A DNA stretch of 64,000 nucleotides from Prorocentrum cordatum. Its lineage: Eukaryota; Sar; Dinophyceae; Prorocentrales; Prorocentraceae. This document shows, piece by piece, positions 52,439-63,400 of the stretch. The position numbers and the translations under genes were made by a program. Location: contig CAUYUJ010009458.1 in assembly GCA_963575745.1 (NCBI GenBank), positions 251,001 through 315,000 of the forward strand. Reading direction: 5' to 3'. Numbering within the stretch: position 1 is the stretch's first letter; each line of letters opens with the position of its first letter. A model generated the notes under the pieces. That model was not told the origin of the DNA. It saw only the letters and a program-made list of their open reading frames with translations, and searched no databases.

Positions 52439-53450
52439 TTCACGCTCGCCGCCAGCCCCACTTCTCGCTATGCAGGTTCTCTCTTGGGAAACTCAAACAC
52501 AAATATTACAAGCAGTGCCTTAAAAGCGCGACTATAACCAAACATCGATCTAACGCCCTGGCCAGAAATAGCTTCCAAGGTCGCTCGAACGCATGAACAT
52601 CGACGTCTCTCGAGCTTGGGTGGCGCTTCCATTATAAAGGAAAGCAAAGAAATATGACATGCATTAGCCATGGGGTGAATGCATCTACGCAGTTGACTTT
52701 ATCGTCACAGCACCTTAACAAACACAATTACGTTCTCTTTCCCAGGGCCGCTGCGCTACGGTCCCGACCTGAACACCTGCCATGGCGGAAAGAGCGGCGA
52801 TCGCAAGAATGGGAGTATTGCTCTTGCGCTCAAGCACAGCAGCGCTAACGAATGGTAGTGGCACAAACGGTTCTCGACATTATTTACTGCGTTAACCATA
52901 TGACAAGTTATTACAGAGGACGGTGGTTGCTACGTGGCAGTGGCAATGTGGCGTATTTTTTGTGGAAGCTACATTGAGTCAGCGACTGGGCGAAAGTTGT
53001 TCGGGTGTGGCTACGTGATGCGAACCATGCTGTATAATCCATGCGTCGTAAGCTGTACGGTATAGCTTGTGCATGCCAGGTGTTGCGATGTAAGATAATG
53101 CCAAATGAGGTAACAGATATGGTAGTGTACGGCGAGTGAGACAGGTCGTGCAAGCTGCGTTGTAGAAATTGCCCAACGTGTTTTTGCAGTTCAGTGTTAT
53201 AAACTGCGTGGTGCAAGCTACATGGTGTGATCACTGAACGACAATTACGCTTTTATTTAATTTGGTTAAAGCTGTTGTTTCACATTGCGATGTGGCTTTG
53301 GGGGTTCCACTACGTAGCACGTCTGTTGAATTCCTCTTGGATGGATTTGGTAACCTCTTGGGCCTCATTGGAAACTCCTGTGCTTTCCGAGTTGTTCGTA
53401 GGCATGTCTTGGTGCTTATTGGGACTCTCCTGGGTACTTGTAGGTACATG
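52439..53450. other. No supported gene; scattered GTGGTGCAAGCTA motifs
   Basis: Phrases resembling the 14-bp repeat of 6.5-6.75 kb occur in the reverse sense at 53020-53230. Nothing coding. Confidence 0.4.
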
Positions 53451-53454
53451 CTGG

Positions 53455-53540
53455 GTACCTCGATGCACCCACGGGTACCTCCAGGTACCTGCTGAGTACC
53501 TCTAGGTACCTGGAGGTACCTGGAGGTACCCGTGGGTCTT
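53455..53540. repeat. GGTACC-rich inverted repeat
   Basis: CCCACGGGTACCTCCAGGTA and its complement TACCTGGAGGTACCCGTGGG face each other around GAGTACCTCTAGG. Seven GGTACC-like sites lie within about 75 bp. Confidence 0.75.
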
Positions 53541-53825
53541 GTAGATCTTATAGGGCACATAGGTCTCATAGGCCTCATGGGGCTCATAGGGCTCAGGCCT
53601 TATAGCGCTCACAGGGATCACAGGAGTCGTAGAGCTCAAAGGATCACAGAACTCGTAGTGCTCATGCGACTCCTAGGGCTCATTGGGCTCAGAAGACTCA
53701 TGGGGCTCGTAGGGCTCATGGAGCTCATAGGGCTCACAAGGCTCACCGGTCTCATAGGGCTCGTAGGGCTCGTAAGGCCTTCAGGGCTTCATAGCGATCG
53801 TATGGCCCATGGGGTTCGCAGTGCT
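53541..53825. repeat. GGGCTCATA 9-bp degenerate repeat
   Basis: GGGCTCATA, GGGCTCGTA and GGACTCATG-type units run for about 285 bp. The same style of repeat with GGGCTATA is at 61125-61400. Confidence 0.75.
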
Positions 53826-55115
53826 CATTGAAATAATTATTTAATTATTTAAACGTTGGATTGCGTGCTCATTTAAATAACCATTTTGATTAGCATTAAA
53901 TTTTTCATCCACCTACCTCTCCACCGTCATCGTTCCGCGCCTCCTCCACACAGTGCCAATGCTTAAATGAGCAAGGGAACCACGCAAATAATTAAATAAA
54001 TAATCAAATAATCATTTAATTACTTACATGTTCGCTTGCGTGCTCATTGAAATAACAATTTTGCTTAGCATTCAACCTGCATCGTTCCGCGCCTCCTCCA
54101 CACAGTGCCAATGCTTAAATGAGCAAGGGAACCACGCAAATAATTGAATACATAATCAAATAATTATTTAGTTATTTACATGTTCGCTTGCGTGCTCATT
54201 GTAATAATCATTTAGATTCTCATCCAATCCGCATCGTTCCGCGCCTCCTCCACACAGTGCCAATGGTTAACTGAGCAAGGGAACCACGCACATAATTAAA
54301 TAAATAATTGAATAAGTATTTAATCATCTACATGTTCGTTTGCGTGCTCATTGGAAGTAGCCATTTTGAGTAGCATTCAATCCGTCATCGTTCCGCGCCT
54401 CCTCCACGCAGTGCCAGTAGTTAAATGAGCAAAGGAACCACGCAAATAATTAAGTAACTAGTTAACTAATTATTTAATTTACTTATTTACATGTTCGCTT
54501 ACGTGCTCGTTGAAACAACCATGTTGATTAGCATTCAATCAGTCATCGTTCCGCGCCCCCGCCACACAGTGCCATTGGTTGAATGAGCAAGGGAACCACG
54601 CAAATAATTAAATAACTAATTAAACATGTTCGCTTGCGTGCTCATCGAAATAATCATTTTGATTAGCATTAAATCCGCCATCGTTCCGCGCCCCCGCCAC
54701 ACAGTGCCATTGGTTGAATGAGTCAGGGAACCACGCAAATAATTAAATACATTATCAAACAATTATTTAGTTATTTACATGTTCGCTTGCGTGCTCATCG
54801 AAATAATCATTTTGATTTGCATTCAATCCGCAATCGTTCCGCGCCTCCCCCACGCAGTGTCAATGATTAAATGAGCAAGGGAACCACGCAAATAATTGAA
54901 TACATAATTAAATAATTATCTAATTATTTATATGTTCGCTTGCGTGCTCATTTTAATAATAATTTAGATTATCATCCAATCCGCGTCGTTCCGCGTCCCT
55001 CCACACACTGCCAATGGTTAACCGAGCAAGGGAACCACGCAAATAATTAATTAAATAATTAGACAACTATTAAATTGATTACATGTTCGCTTGCGTTAAT
55101 CATTTACCACATAAT
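53826..55115. repeat. AT-rich ~151-bp satellite, about 8-9 units
   Basis: ATGTTCGCTTGCGTGCTCAT recurs near 54028, 54180, 54332, 54491, 54626, 54779, 54932 and 55082. Each unit also holds ATCGTTCCGCGCCTCC, CACACAGTGCCAATG, GAGCAAGGGAACCACGCAAA and an AT-only stretch of TAATTAAATAA type. Strong composition contrast with the surroundings. Confidence 0.95.
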
Positions 55116-55315
55116 ATGAAGGGAATACGCTTAGCCATTCTCTGTAAAACCCCGAGCACCCGCCTGGAAATATAATACACGAGCATAGTTTCCTGCTTTC
55201 AGAACAATAGAGAATGAAAGTGCCAAACGATTGTCTATGAGAATACGGAGCCCGACCCGAAAATTCAAAAAGAGGCCATAGTTTCCTGCTTACAGAACAG
55301 TAGGTGAAGATTATG

Positions 55316-55432
55316 CCAGTGTCCGGTGGCCGGTGGCCGGTGGCCGGTGTCCGCTGTCCGCTGTCCGCTGTCCGCTGTCCGCTGTCCGCTGTCCGCTGTC
55401 CGCTGTCCGGTGTCCGGTGTCCGGTGTCCGGC
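55316..55432. repeat. GTCCGCT 7-bp minisatellite
   Basis: About 16 units grade from GGCCGGT through GTCCGCT to GTCCGGT. Confidence 0.9.
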
Positions 55433-55449
55433 GCGCGAGAATCGTTCTA

Positions 55450-56110
55450 TAGTGGAGGAGGAGGGGGAGGAGGAGGAGAAAGGAGGACGGGTCGCCTAAG
55501 CCCTTCGGAGAAATCCTCCAAGAGGGACATGCCCGACTGCAGCCCATCCCCCCTCCAGCGTTGTCCCTGGGCCTCTGGGCGGACCGTGCCTGGCTGCTCC
55601 CCCACAGGACCAGCCTCCTCCTCCCTCCTCCTCCTCCTCCTCCTCCTCCTCCTCCTCCTCCTCCTCCTCCTCCTCCTCCTCCTCCTCCTCCTCCTCCGCG
55701 CAGCAGCATCCCGTCGGCTTGGTCAAGACGTGCCCTGCCAGACGGCCTGGTTTTGTCCTGGACAGAATGGGCAAGGAACGGCGGAGCCGTTTCGACCGGG
55801 GCCTCCACCCCAGAACGGGAAGGAAGGAGGTCGTCCTCGAGAGTTGGGCTCTCCAGGATCTTGGTTTCCTCACTCATGGGAGTGAGTCCAGTGCGTAGTG
55901 CACCCCCGTAGCTGGCATGATCGGCGTCCCATGGAGGAGCCCAAAAAATCCCCCTCCTCCTCCCCCCTCCCTCCCTCCTCCTCCCACCTCCTCCTCCTCC
56001 CTCCTCCTCCTCCCCCCCTCCTCCTTCTCCTCCTCCTCCTCCTCCTCCTCCTCCTCCCTCCTACTCCTCCTCTTCACCCGTCCCGTCCTCCTCTTCCTAC
56101 CCCTCATCTG
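55450..56110. repeat. GGA and CTC tracts
   Basis: A GGA run at 55455-55485, a long (CTC)n at 55617-55697 and CTCC tracts at 55945-56110, with about 250 bp of non-repetitive sequence between. Confidence 0.9.
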
Positions 56111-57095
56111 ATGAAGAGAGTGAGGAAGATGAAAGGGGATGGAGATGGAAGGAAAAGAAGAGGAGGATATTGCATAGGCAAACTCCGATGATAATGAAAG
56201 TTTCATCCAAAGCAAATGCATTGAGGGGAAAGCGAAGAAGGAATGATATAAGATTAAACAAAACACTAAAACCGCCCAGGCCTTTATACAGGCTGGCGCC
56301 CCTCTTCCTCCTCCTCCTCTCCTCCTGTTCCTCTTGCGCCTGTTCCTCCTTCTCCACCTCATCTTGCCTCGTCCTCCTCCTCCTCCTCCTCTGCCTCCTC
56401 CTCCTTCTCGCATACGCCCGAAAAACCCGGCCCCGGGGGGACACCAGGACGCAGCACACCCGGGGCACTTAATAGGCCTCTAGTTTCCGGTCTCTCAGCA
56501 GCTCGCGGCGGCCTCCGAGGCATCCCCCCGATCGCTCCGAGATCGCCCGAAGACGGCCCACGGCGCCTTAAGAAGGAGAGCTCCGGAGGGGTCCGTCCGA
56601 CGGCAGTATTGGTACCGCAAAGTACTCGGTGGAATATGTAGTTTGGTTTACGAGTTTTACCATGCCATGTTTCAGTGATTGCATTGCAGTGCAACTTTGC
56701 CACTGCGCTGTGGGAGGACCTGGATGGGCTTGCAGACTGAGGGGGGAATTTGGGCGGACCAAACTGAGCCGCAAGAAGGGGCCCGACAGCAGCGGCACAG
56801 CGCGGCGGGAGATCTTAGAGCCGAGGCCGGTGCTCTATTCTGTCTGGTCGGGCTCATTCATTTTTCTCTTAAGTTCGTGATATGGGCGCCTTGCGAGAGA
56901 GATACGCTGAGTCTTGGGCCCCAGTGCAATTATATAGGCTGGAGTCGCAAGCTGGTTTCTGGTTACCAGTCTGCTTGCGATTCCGTTTCCCTTCTCATGA
57001 TTGCCACATTGTACGCGCGTGTTGTTGTTCTTTGGGTGGATCCCCGAGGGCGCCAAAGCACGCTGGTCGTTCAGGGTTTCTTACCCGAGCGTGGC
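56111..57095. other. No supported gene
   Basis: TCCTCC runs at 56305-56410. The rest lacks a recognisable frame. Confidence 0.4.
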
Positions 57096-57510
57096 ACGCT
57101 GGGCCTTCCCGTTCGGAAAAGAAACGCTCCCCAGATTGCACCAACGCACCCCGAGAATGGACCAAGACAGATCAAGAGGCGGCCGAACAGGCTCAAGACG
57201 GCCCCCCAAACGAGCTTCGACACTCTAGCAGGGCTTTACAGGCGGTCCACTCCGAGGCCCATCGGAGGTGAAGCGGCGAGAAGGCAAAAACCAATGATGC
57301 TCCGCAGGTTTTGGAGCCATGTTGGCCTCTTGGGGGGGTCCTTGGAGGGCTCGGGGGGGCCCTTGAAGCCATTTCGGGGCCGTCATGAGGCCTCTTGAAT
57401 GTGCTTCGGCGGCTATCTTGAGCCATCTCGAGTTATCTAAACCCATCTTGGAGGCCATCTTGCGCTCTCCGAGGCCATCTTGCAGCCATTTTGGGCGATC
57501 TTGGGCGCTC
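57096..57510. repeat. CCAAGA/TCTTGG mixed-orientation block
   Basis: The left part carries GACCAAGACAGATCAAGA-type phrases, the right part TCTTGGGGGG and CCATCTTG phrases. An AT-richer spacer (GGCGAGAAGGCAAAAACC) lies at 57268. It is thus a small inverted version of the arrays near 32 and 60 kb. Confidence 0.6.
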
Positions 57511-57727
57511 TAACCCCTCGCGGGGCGCCCTGTCCAGACCCAGGAGGGGGGGGGGTAGGGGGAGGGGTCAAGCTACCCACCTGCCCGCAAGCCGTCTTGC
57601 TCACTCCCACCCGTCCTCCCAACACATAAGTAACACCTGGATGTCAGCATATCGCATAAGAACACCGCAGACGCCACGGGTTTGGAAGCTTCTTAGGCCT
57701 GGCTTTGAGTTTCTTGGCCAATTTCGA

Positions 57728-57812
57728 AACCATTGGAGGGTTTCGAAGGCCCACTGGAAACGAATGTTGAAACCATTGGGAGGTTTCGAAAGCCCACTGG
57801 AAGCGATAAGGC
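57728..57812. repeat. 53-bp tandem duplication
   Basis: GAAACCATTGGAGGGTTTCG and GAAACCATTGGGAGGTTTCG each lead into GCCCACTGGAA. Confidence 0.85.
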
Positions 57813-57854
57813 GAAAAGGCGGCAGCCACTGATTCGTCAAACCAGTCGGACGAC

Positions 57855-58165
57855 CACCTGCGCCCAGAAGGCAGGTGGGACCTGCTAAAATTTCAATACA
57901 AAATGGTCGGGGGGAGGCCGCACATGCTCCAAATGTGGAGGCAAAGCGTTTTTTGTATTATGTTTTAGCATGGCCCTCGTGGGGATATCATGATTCTGGG
58001 GTTGGCTGCCGGCCGGGTGGGGGAGGGGGTGTATAGCAATAAGGAATAAAGATGAACCATTCCCCCAAGGAAGGGTTTTGGCAGGGAGAGAAGACAAACT
58101 GTATTAAACCATTTACGCCCAGAGGGTTGGTGGGAATCGTTAGACCACCTACGCCCAGAAGGCTG
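57855..58165. repeat. Three copies of a CCACCTACGCCCAGAAGG hairpin motif
   Basis: At about 57855, 58108 and 58144 the phrase (C)CACCT(A/G)CGCCCAGAAGG is followed by CAGGTGGG or CTGGTGGG. In the first copy CCACCTGC and GCAGGTGG pair as a stem. Confidence 0.6.
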
Positions 58166-58169
58166 GTGG

Positions 58170-59685
58170 GATTTGCGCTCTCACCACAGCGCCGCGCTCA
58201 TTGCGTGAGACGATTCCGGTGGTTTGCGGGCTGGAGTCCGATATTATCCCGCACAATTTGCGCTTGAGCATTTTGTGCCATCGCGAAGCCTGAAAAACAT
58301 CGAGCACATTCCCAAGATGGGTGGTTGGCTTCGATGATCAAATTCTCGCTTCGGCCCTACAGTTGGTCGCTGAGAGTGTTCCGATGAGTACGAGTACGGA
58401 GAGCGGTTCTTTCTCGAACACATGGTGCTTGCGCGCATTATGTTGCCGAGCATTCATGGAAGCATTGCGCCGCGCCTGGAGAGAGCAGGGTTCTCGCCAG
58501 CCCAGCCCTCTCAGGCCCACCTCTTGCGGCAGAGCCACGAGGGTTTGTTGACTCCTCCATTTGTCCATTTCCCCGAGCTCGTGGCATCGCCGTTGGATCA
58601 ACATCCCATCCAGCCCCAAGTCCTGAACTCTTGGCTGGCCAATGGGGGCCCTTCACGATTCCAGTGGGAGCCCGGGGTTTCGAAAGGGTGTGGCCAGATA
58701 TATACCCAGGAAGAGGGGACCTCTGACACAAGGGGGGCGGCCGCGGTGCAGCACCAGTGATGCGCGCCGGAGGCATTCAGATCTTCGCCCTCCCAGGTGC
58801 CCACCGCCTCCTCGGCGCACCGTCTCTCTCTCTCTCTCTCTCTCTCTCCGCCGACGACAGCGCGCGGGCTTCACCGCACCCTCAGGCCAAGAAGAACAAG
58901 GTCTTCATGTGGCAGGCGCGCCGCCTCTTCGCTCAGAAGCACCTGCGCGCGTACTCGACCAGGGAGGAGCCGAGCTCTTTTTTCTCCCGCCGATGGGACG
59001 GCAGGTTTGCCAGCCCGTTCGGTCGCCTGCCATGCGCGCAAGGATCACGTCTGCCCGCCGAGCTCCGAACGGTAAGCGGGGCGGGATGTAGTCTGGGCTG
59101 CACGGGTTGCCCGATCCAGGTGCCGCGCACGGGGACCGCGAACAGCGGTGCGATGCCCAGGAGGGGCGAGGAGGCAAGGGGGAGGACGAGTGCGAGTAGG
59201 ATGGTGGGGGGAGTGATTGTGACCATCTTCTCAGTGTTGGGCCATCAATGGGGGCGACCTAGGGAGCACCACTTTGGGCTGCAAGAAGCGTCAGGATTAT
59301 TTGGAGACGGAGGGAGAGAGGAAATGAGTTGAGAAGGAGAAGCGGAGTTGCCGCAGTAGGATGGATGAGTGTGAGAGGCGGTGAAAGCATTGGCCTCGAA
59401 TGGTTATCCGTAAGGGCTTCGCCCCCTGCCGCCGGCCCCCTCTCTCGGAGAATGGGCCATGGAAGAGCTAAGTCATGAGGCCTTGGCGCTGTCGTGAAGC
59501 AGTATCGAAACTTCATGCGAAGCCGAGTCGCAATCAGCAAAACCAACTGATCACAAGAGGGGTTACCACACCTGGCGATTGGTAAGACGTGTATGGTTTA
59601 AGGGCTTGGTTACCACACCTTGCGATTAAAGGGCCGAGGGAGTTCTCGCAGTTTGGGTTACCACGCCTTGCGATGGATGTGCGTG
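58170..59685. other. No supported gene; (TC)n at 58823-58849
   Basis: Frames of 100-190 codons on both strands lack domains. GGTTACCACACCTTGCGATT-like phrases recur at 59560, 59610 and 59660. Confidence 0.4.
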
Positions 59686-59795
59686 ATGGGTTCGAATTTC
59701 AGAAATGTGGCAAATCCCCTGTGTTTTTGGACCCTGACCCCGCGGATCTGCGTGAGGGGTGGCACCGAATTTCAGAAATGTGGCAAATACACATA
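59686..59795. repeat. Detached copy of the 73-bp repeat
   Basis: CCGAATTTCAGAAATGTGGC and GTTTTTGGACCCTGACCCCG occur here exactly as in the array at 61925-62490, 2.2 kb away. Confidence 0.9.
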
Positions 59796-59879
59796 TAACG
59801 GCGCACCGGGTCCGGGGGCCCGGGGCCGGGACCCCGACCACAAATGTGGGCCCCGGGGGGCCCGGAGGCTCGTCGGGGC

Positions 59880-60485
59880 TTGCCGGAGGCCTCCCCGGTC
59901 AGACAAGACGGCCCAAGAAGCGCCCAAGACGGCCCAAGCAACTTCCAAGTGGCCTCCAAGAGGGCTCCAAGATGCTGAAGATGGCCTCCAGACGTCCAAG
60001 GACGCCCCCAAGACGCCCCAAGAAGCCTCCAACATGCGCCCCAAGAGGGCCCCTAGACGCAAAAATTTGCCCATTCCCTTCGTAAAACGTACATTTTCAC
60101 AAAGTTGCCTTTTGGGCTTTCCGACGTTACAGGACGGCCCAAGAGGCGCCCAAGACCGCCCCAAGACGGCCCAAGAAGCTTCCAAGAGGGCCCCAGGACA
60201 GCCCAAGAGGGCCCCAAGACGGCCCAAGAGGCGCCCAAGATGGCCCAAGAGGGCCCCAAGACGGGCCCAAGAGGGGGCCCAGAGGGGGACCACGAACCGC
60301 AAGCTCGAGCCTTCCGCCCCAAGAGGCCGCCAGGAGGCCCCAAGGAGGCCCCTCAAGAGGCCCCAGGAGACCCCCAAGAGGCCCAAAGGAGGCCCCGAGA
60401 AGCCCCAAATCGGCCCCCAAAATGCTTCGAACCTGCTTCCAGGAGGCCCCCGACAGGTTCAGAGGCTCCCGAGAAGCTACGTCAA
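59880..60485. repeat. CCAAGA-type degenerate array, plus sense
   Basis: GGCCCAAGAGG and CCCCAAGACGG units at 10-12 bp steps, with an AT-richer spacer at 60058-60125. The large open frame across it is an artefact. Confidence 0.7.
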
Positions 60486-60629
60486 ACTCCCAGCGAGCGG
60501 CCGGACGAGGCCCCCCAAAAAATCCCAAGAGGGTTCCAGTATTTGTATCCTTCAGCGCTCTCTGGCCTTCTTCCCCCTGCCCCCTTCCCTGCGACTTTCG
60601 TTGACTCAAGCTCGCCTCCTCTCCATTTC

Positions 60630-60780
60630 CTCTCTCTGCCTCTCTCTCTCTCTCTATGTTTTTTTTGTTTCTCTCTCTCTCTCTCTCTCCATCTCTCTTT
60701 CTCTCTCTCTCTCTCTCCTTCGCTCTCTGTCTGTCTGTCTCTCTCTCCCTCTCTTTCTCTCTTTCTCTCTCTTCCTTTCA
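60630..60780. repeat. (TC)n microsatellite
   Basis: CTCTCTCT runs with short interruptions. Confidence 0.95.
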
Positions 60781-61124
60781 CATTATGTGTCCTTGCGACC
60801 TTCTGCAGTCCCCGACGTCGCCACGGCTGGATCCGCTCGAGCGTGTCTTGTGATGTGCGGCGGTGCGAAGCCCGTCCCACTGATCAAGGCACAGGTACGA
60901 AATGATGGGTCCATCATTTCTTGCCTTCCCATGTGCGTTTTCCCAATCGATTCCTGGGCCCGAGGTCGCAAAAATTACGACGTCGGAGGTCTGGGGAGGC
61001 GGGAAGCACGACCTGGACCTCCGACGTCTTGGAAAAATCACGACGGCGGTTTTGTTAATTTTCGGCCTCCGGGGCCCCTCGCAGGTTCCCGGGACCGTCA
61101 GAAAACGACTCAGGATGAAAACGA
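60781..61124. other. No supported gene; weak inverted repeat at 60977-61032
   Basis: GACGTCGGAGGTC and GACCTCCGACGTC face each other over about 30 bp. Confidence 0.5.
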
Positions 61125-61405
61125 CTTGGGCTACAGGGCTATTGGGCTACAGGGCTATAGGGCTGTAGGGCGATAGGGCTATAGGGCTAGGGCCATAGGG
61201 CTATAGGGCTATGTGGGCTATTCGGCTATTGGGCTATAGGGTTGTTGGGCTGTAGAGCTATGGGGCTATAGGGCTACAGGGCTATAGGATCAGAGGGCTA
61301 TAGAGCTAAAGGGCTAGATGGATATAGGGATATAGGGCTATTGGGCTATAGTCCTATAGGGCTATACGGCTATAGGGCAATAGGGCTACAGGGCTATAGG
61401 GCGAT
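61125..61405. repeat. GGGCTATA 8-9 bp repeat
   Basis: GGGCTATA/GGGCTACA units repeat about 30 times. Confidence 0.9.
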
Positions 61406-61500
61406 AGGGCACCCCCAGGCACCCCGGCACCCGGGCACCGGGCACCCAGGCACCCAGGCACCGGGCACCCGGGCACCCGGGCACCCGGGCACCCGGCCCG
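61406..61500. repeat. GGCACCC/GGCACCCG repeat
   Basis: Units of 7-10 bp: GGCACCC, GGCACCGGGCACCC. Confidence 0.9.
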
Positions 61501-61924
61501 GCCGCATGGGGCCGGAATCTTGCCGAAGCTCATCGAACCTTTTAATCCGCCAGGACCCTTACAGAGGCAAGCTCTGATTGGGTACTAACCCATGGCAACC
61601 GCCGCTACCTTCGTCGCCGCGATCGCCGCCGTCTTCATCGCCGCCGTCGTCGACGTTCTCGGGTTCTGTTCGGGCACCATCTGGCCATCTCGTGGGGCAC
61701 GCTGGGGGATTGTCAGAGGCATTCGTAAGTATTCTGAGGGGCCCCGCGACTTCCCCCAAAGACTCTAACTACAGAAACTCCTTTCGTATTCCGGCCAGAA
61801 GCATCCAGAAACGATGTACATTAGCCCTGGCGGGGGGAATGATGGCGATGGTGATGTTCATGATGACGACGGTGACGATCCTAGCTAGAACCTAAGCGCG
61901 CGCGAAGCGCGCGCGTGGTTCTAG
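61501..61924. other. No supported gene
   Basis: Short GTCGCCGCGATCGCC stretch at 61610. A GCGCGCGAAGCGCGCGC palindrome lies at 61896-61913. Confidence 0.4.
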
Positions 61925-62490
61925 TCCCATGTGTTTTTGGACCCTGACCCCGCGGATCTGCGTGAGGGGTGGCACCGAATTTCAGAAATGTGGCAAATCC
62001 CATGTGTTTTTGGACCCTGACCCCGCGGATCTGCGTGAGGGGTGGCACCGAATTTCAGAAATGTGGCAAACCCCATGTGTTTTTTGACCCTGACCCCGCT
62101 GATCTGCGTGAGGGGTGGCACCGAATTTCAGAAATGTAGCAAATCCCCTTTGTTTTTGGACCCTGACCCCGCGGATCTGCGTGAGGGGTGGCACCGAATT
62201 TCAGAAATGTGGCAAATCTCCTGTGTTTTTGGACCCTGACCCCGCGGATCTGCATGAGGGGTGGCACAGAATTTCAGAAATGTGGCAAATCCCATGTGTT
62301 TTTGGACCCCGACCCCGCGGATCTGCGTGAGGGGTGGCACCGAATTTCAGAAATGTGGCAAATCCCATGTGTTTTTGGACCCTGACCCCGCGCCGCGGAT
62401 CTGCGTGAGGGGTGGCACCGAATTTCAGAAATGTGGCAAATCCCCTGTGTTTTTGGACCCTGACCCCGCGGATCTGCGTGAGGGGTGTCG
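61925..62490. repeat. 73-bp tandem repeat, about 7.7 units
   Basis: TTTTTGGACCCTGACCCCGC, GATCTGCGTGAGGGGTGGCA and CGAATTTCAGAAATGTGGC recur at exactly 73 bp, apart from one unit with a 5-bp insertion near 62390. The unit is not a multiple of three, so frames rotate and stay short. Confidence 0.97.
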
Positions 62491-62559
62491 ATTTCGAGCC
62501 CCCCCAGCAATTCAGACAACGCGCTCAGGGGGTGCTAAAAGTCTTGTTTGGGCCTCCCC

Positions 62560-62645
62560 CCCTCGCGCGGTCAATCAACTAGTTACAGTAACCAGCAAGA
62601 AGTCAACTAGTTACAGTAACCAGAAAGAAGCAGAACTGTAACACT
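62560..62645. repeat. 30-bp duplication TCAACTAGTTACAGTAACCA
   Basis: Two copies about 30 bp apart, each followed by AGAAG-like sequence. Confidence 0.85.
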
Positions 62646-62880
62646 GGAAACTACAAGCTACAACTGGTACAGGAAACTGCGAATCACGGGCCTCGCAGCC
62701 TGGTGGCCCCACAAGGGGGCCGGCGGATCCTCGTATTCTGGTTGGGCATTGTCAACGGCAAGAGACGGCAATGAATGAGCCCGCAATTCCCAATCAGCGA
62801 GTTTTGGAGTGGGGTACGGCCTGAATAAGTGTATGACCGAATATTTGCCCATTTTTGTGGCCGTGATGGTGCCGTGTGGG
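62646..62880. other. No supported gene
   Basis: Unremarkable sequence before the TCTTGG block. Confidence 0.4.
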
Positions 62881-63400
62881 GTCTCCTCGTAGCCTTCTAG
62901 GGCGGGTTGGAGCTCCCTTTGGCGCTCGATGGAGACTTCTTTTGGCAATCTTGGCGAGCCCTTCGGGGATCTTTGGGTCGCGTGGAAGGGTCTTGGAGCC
63001 GCGTTGAGAAGTCTTTGGACCATCTTGGAAGGGTATTGAGCCATCTTGGAGCTACAGCCATTAGCCATTCGGGACCATCTTGGGTGGAGACCAGCCAGGA
63101 GCCAATTGGGGGCCACACTTGAGGAGCGTATTGGTCTGTTCGGGGGACTAGTTCCGGAATTATCTTGGGGGGCATATGGAAGCAATGAGGCGAGATACCC
63201 ACGTCTCTTTTTGTTTTGTCGCTCTCTCTATCTCTCTCTCTTTCTGCCTCTCTTGATACTTCTTTAACATTGGCATGTGGTCTTTTAGAGCCTGTTGAGT
63301 TGTTCGAGGCTTCGTAGGCGTGTTGCAGCGCTTATTGAGCAGTCTTGGAGGGCATCGTGGGCATCTTGCAGGTATCGGAGGGGGGATTTGGAAGCGCTGA
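62881..63400. repeat. TCTTGGAG-type degenerate array
   Basis: CATCTTGGAAG, GTCTTTGG and ATCTTGGGTGG phrases at 20-30 bp steps. A CTCTCTATCTCTCTC tract and AT-richer spacer occupy 63195-63270. Confidence 0.55.

Noticed and set aside
59620-61176. 518-codon plus frame
   Set aside because: It crosses a 73-bp repeat copy, a CCAAGA array and a TC microsatellite, and has no domain.
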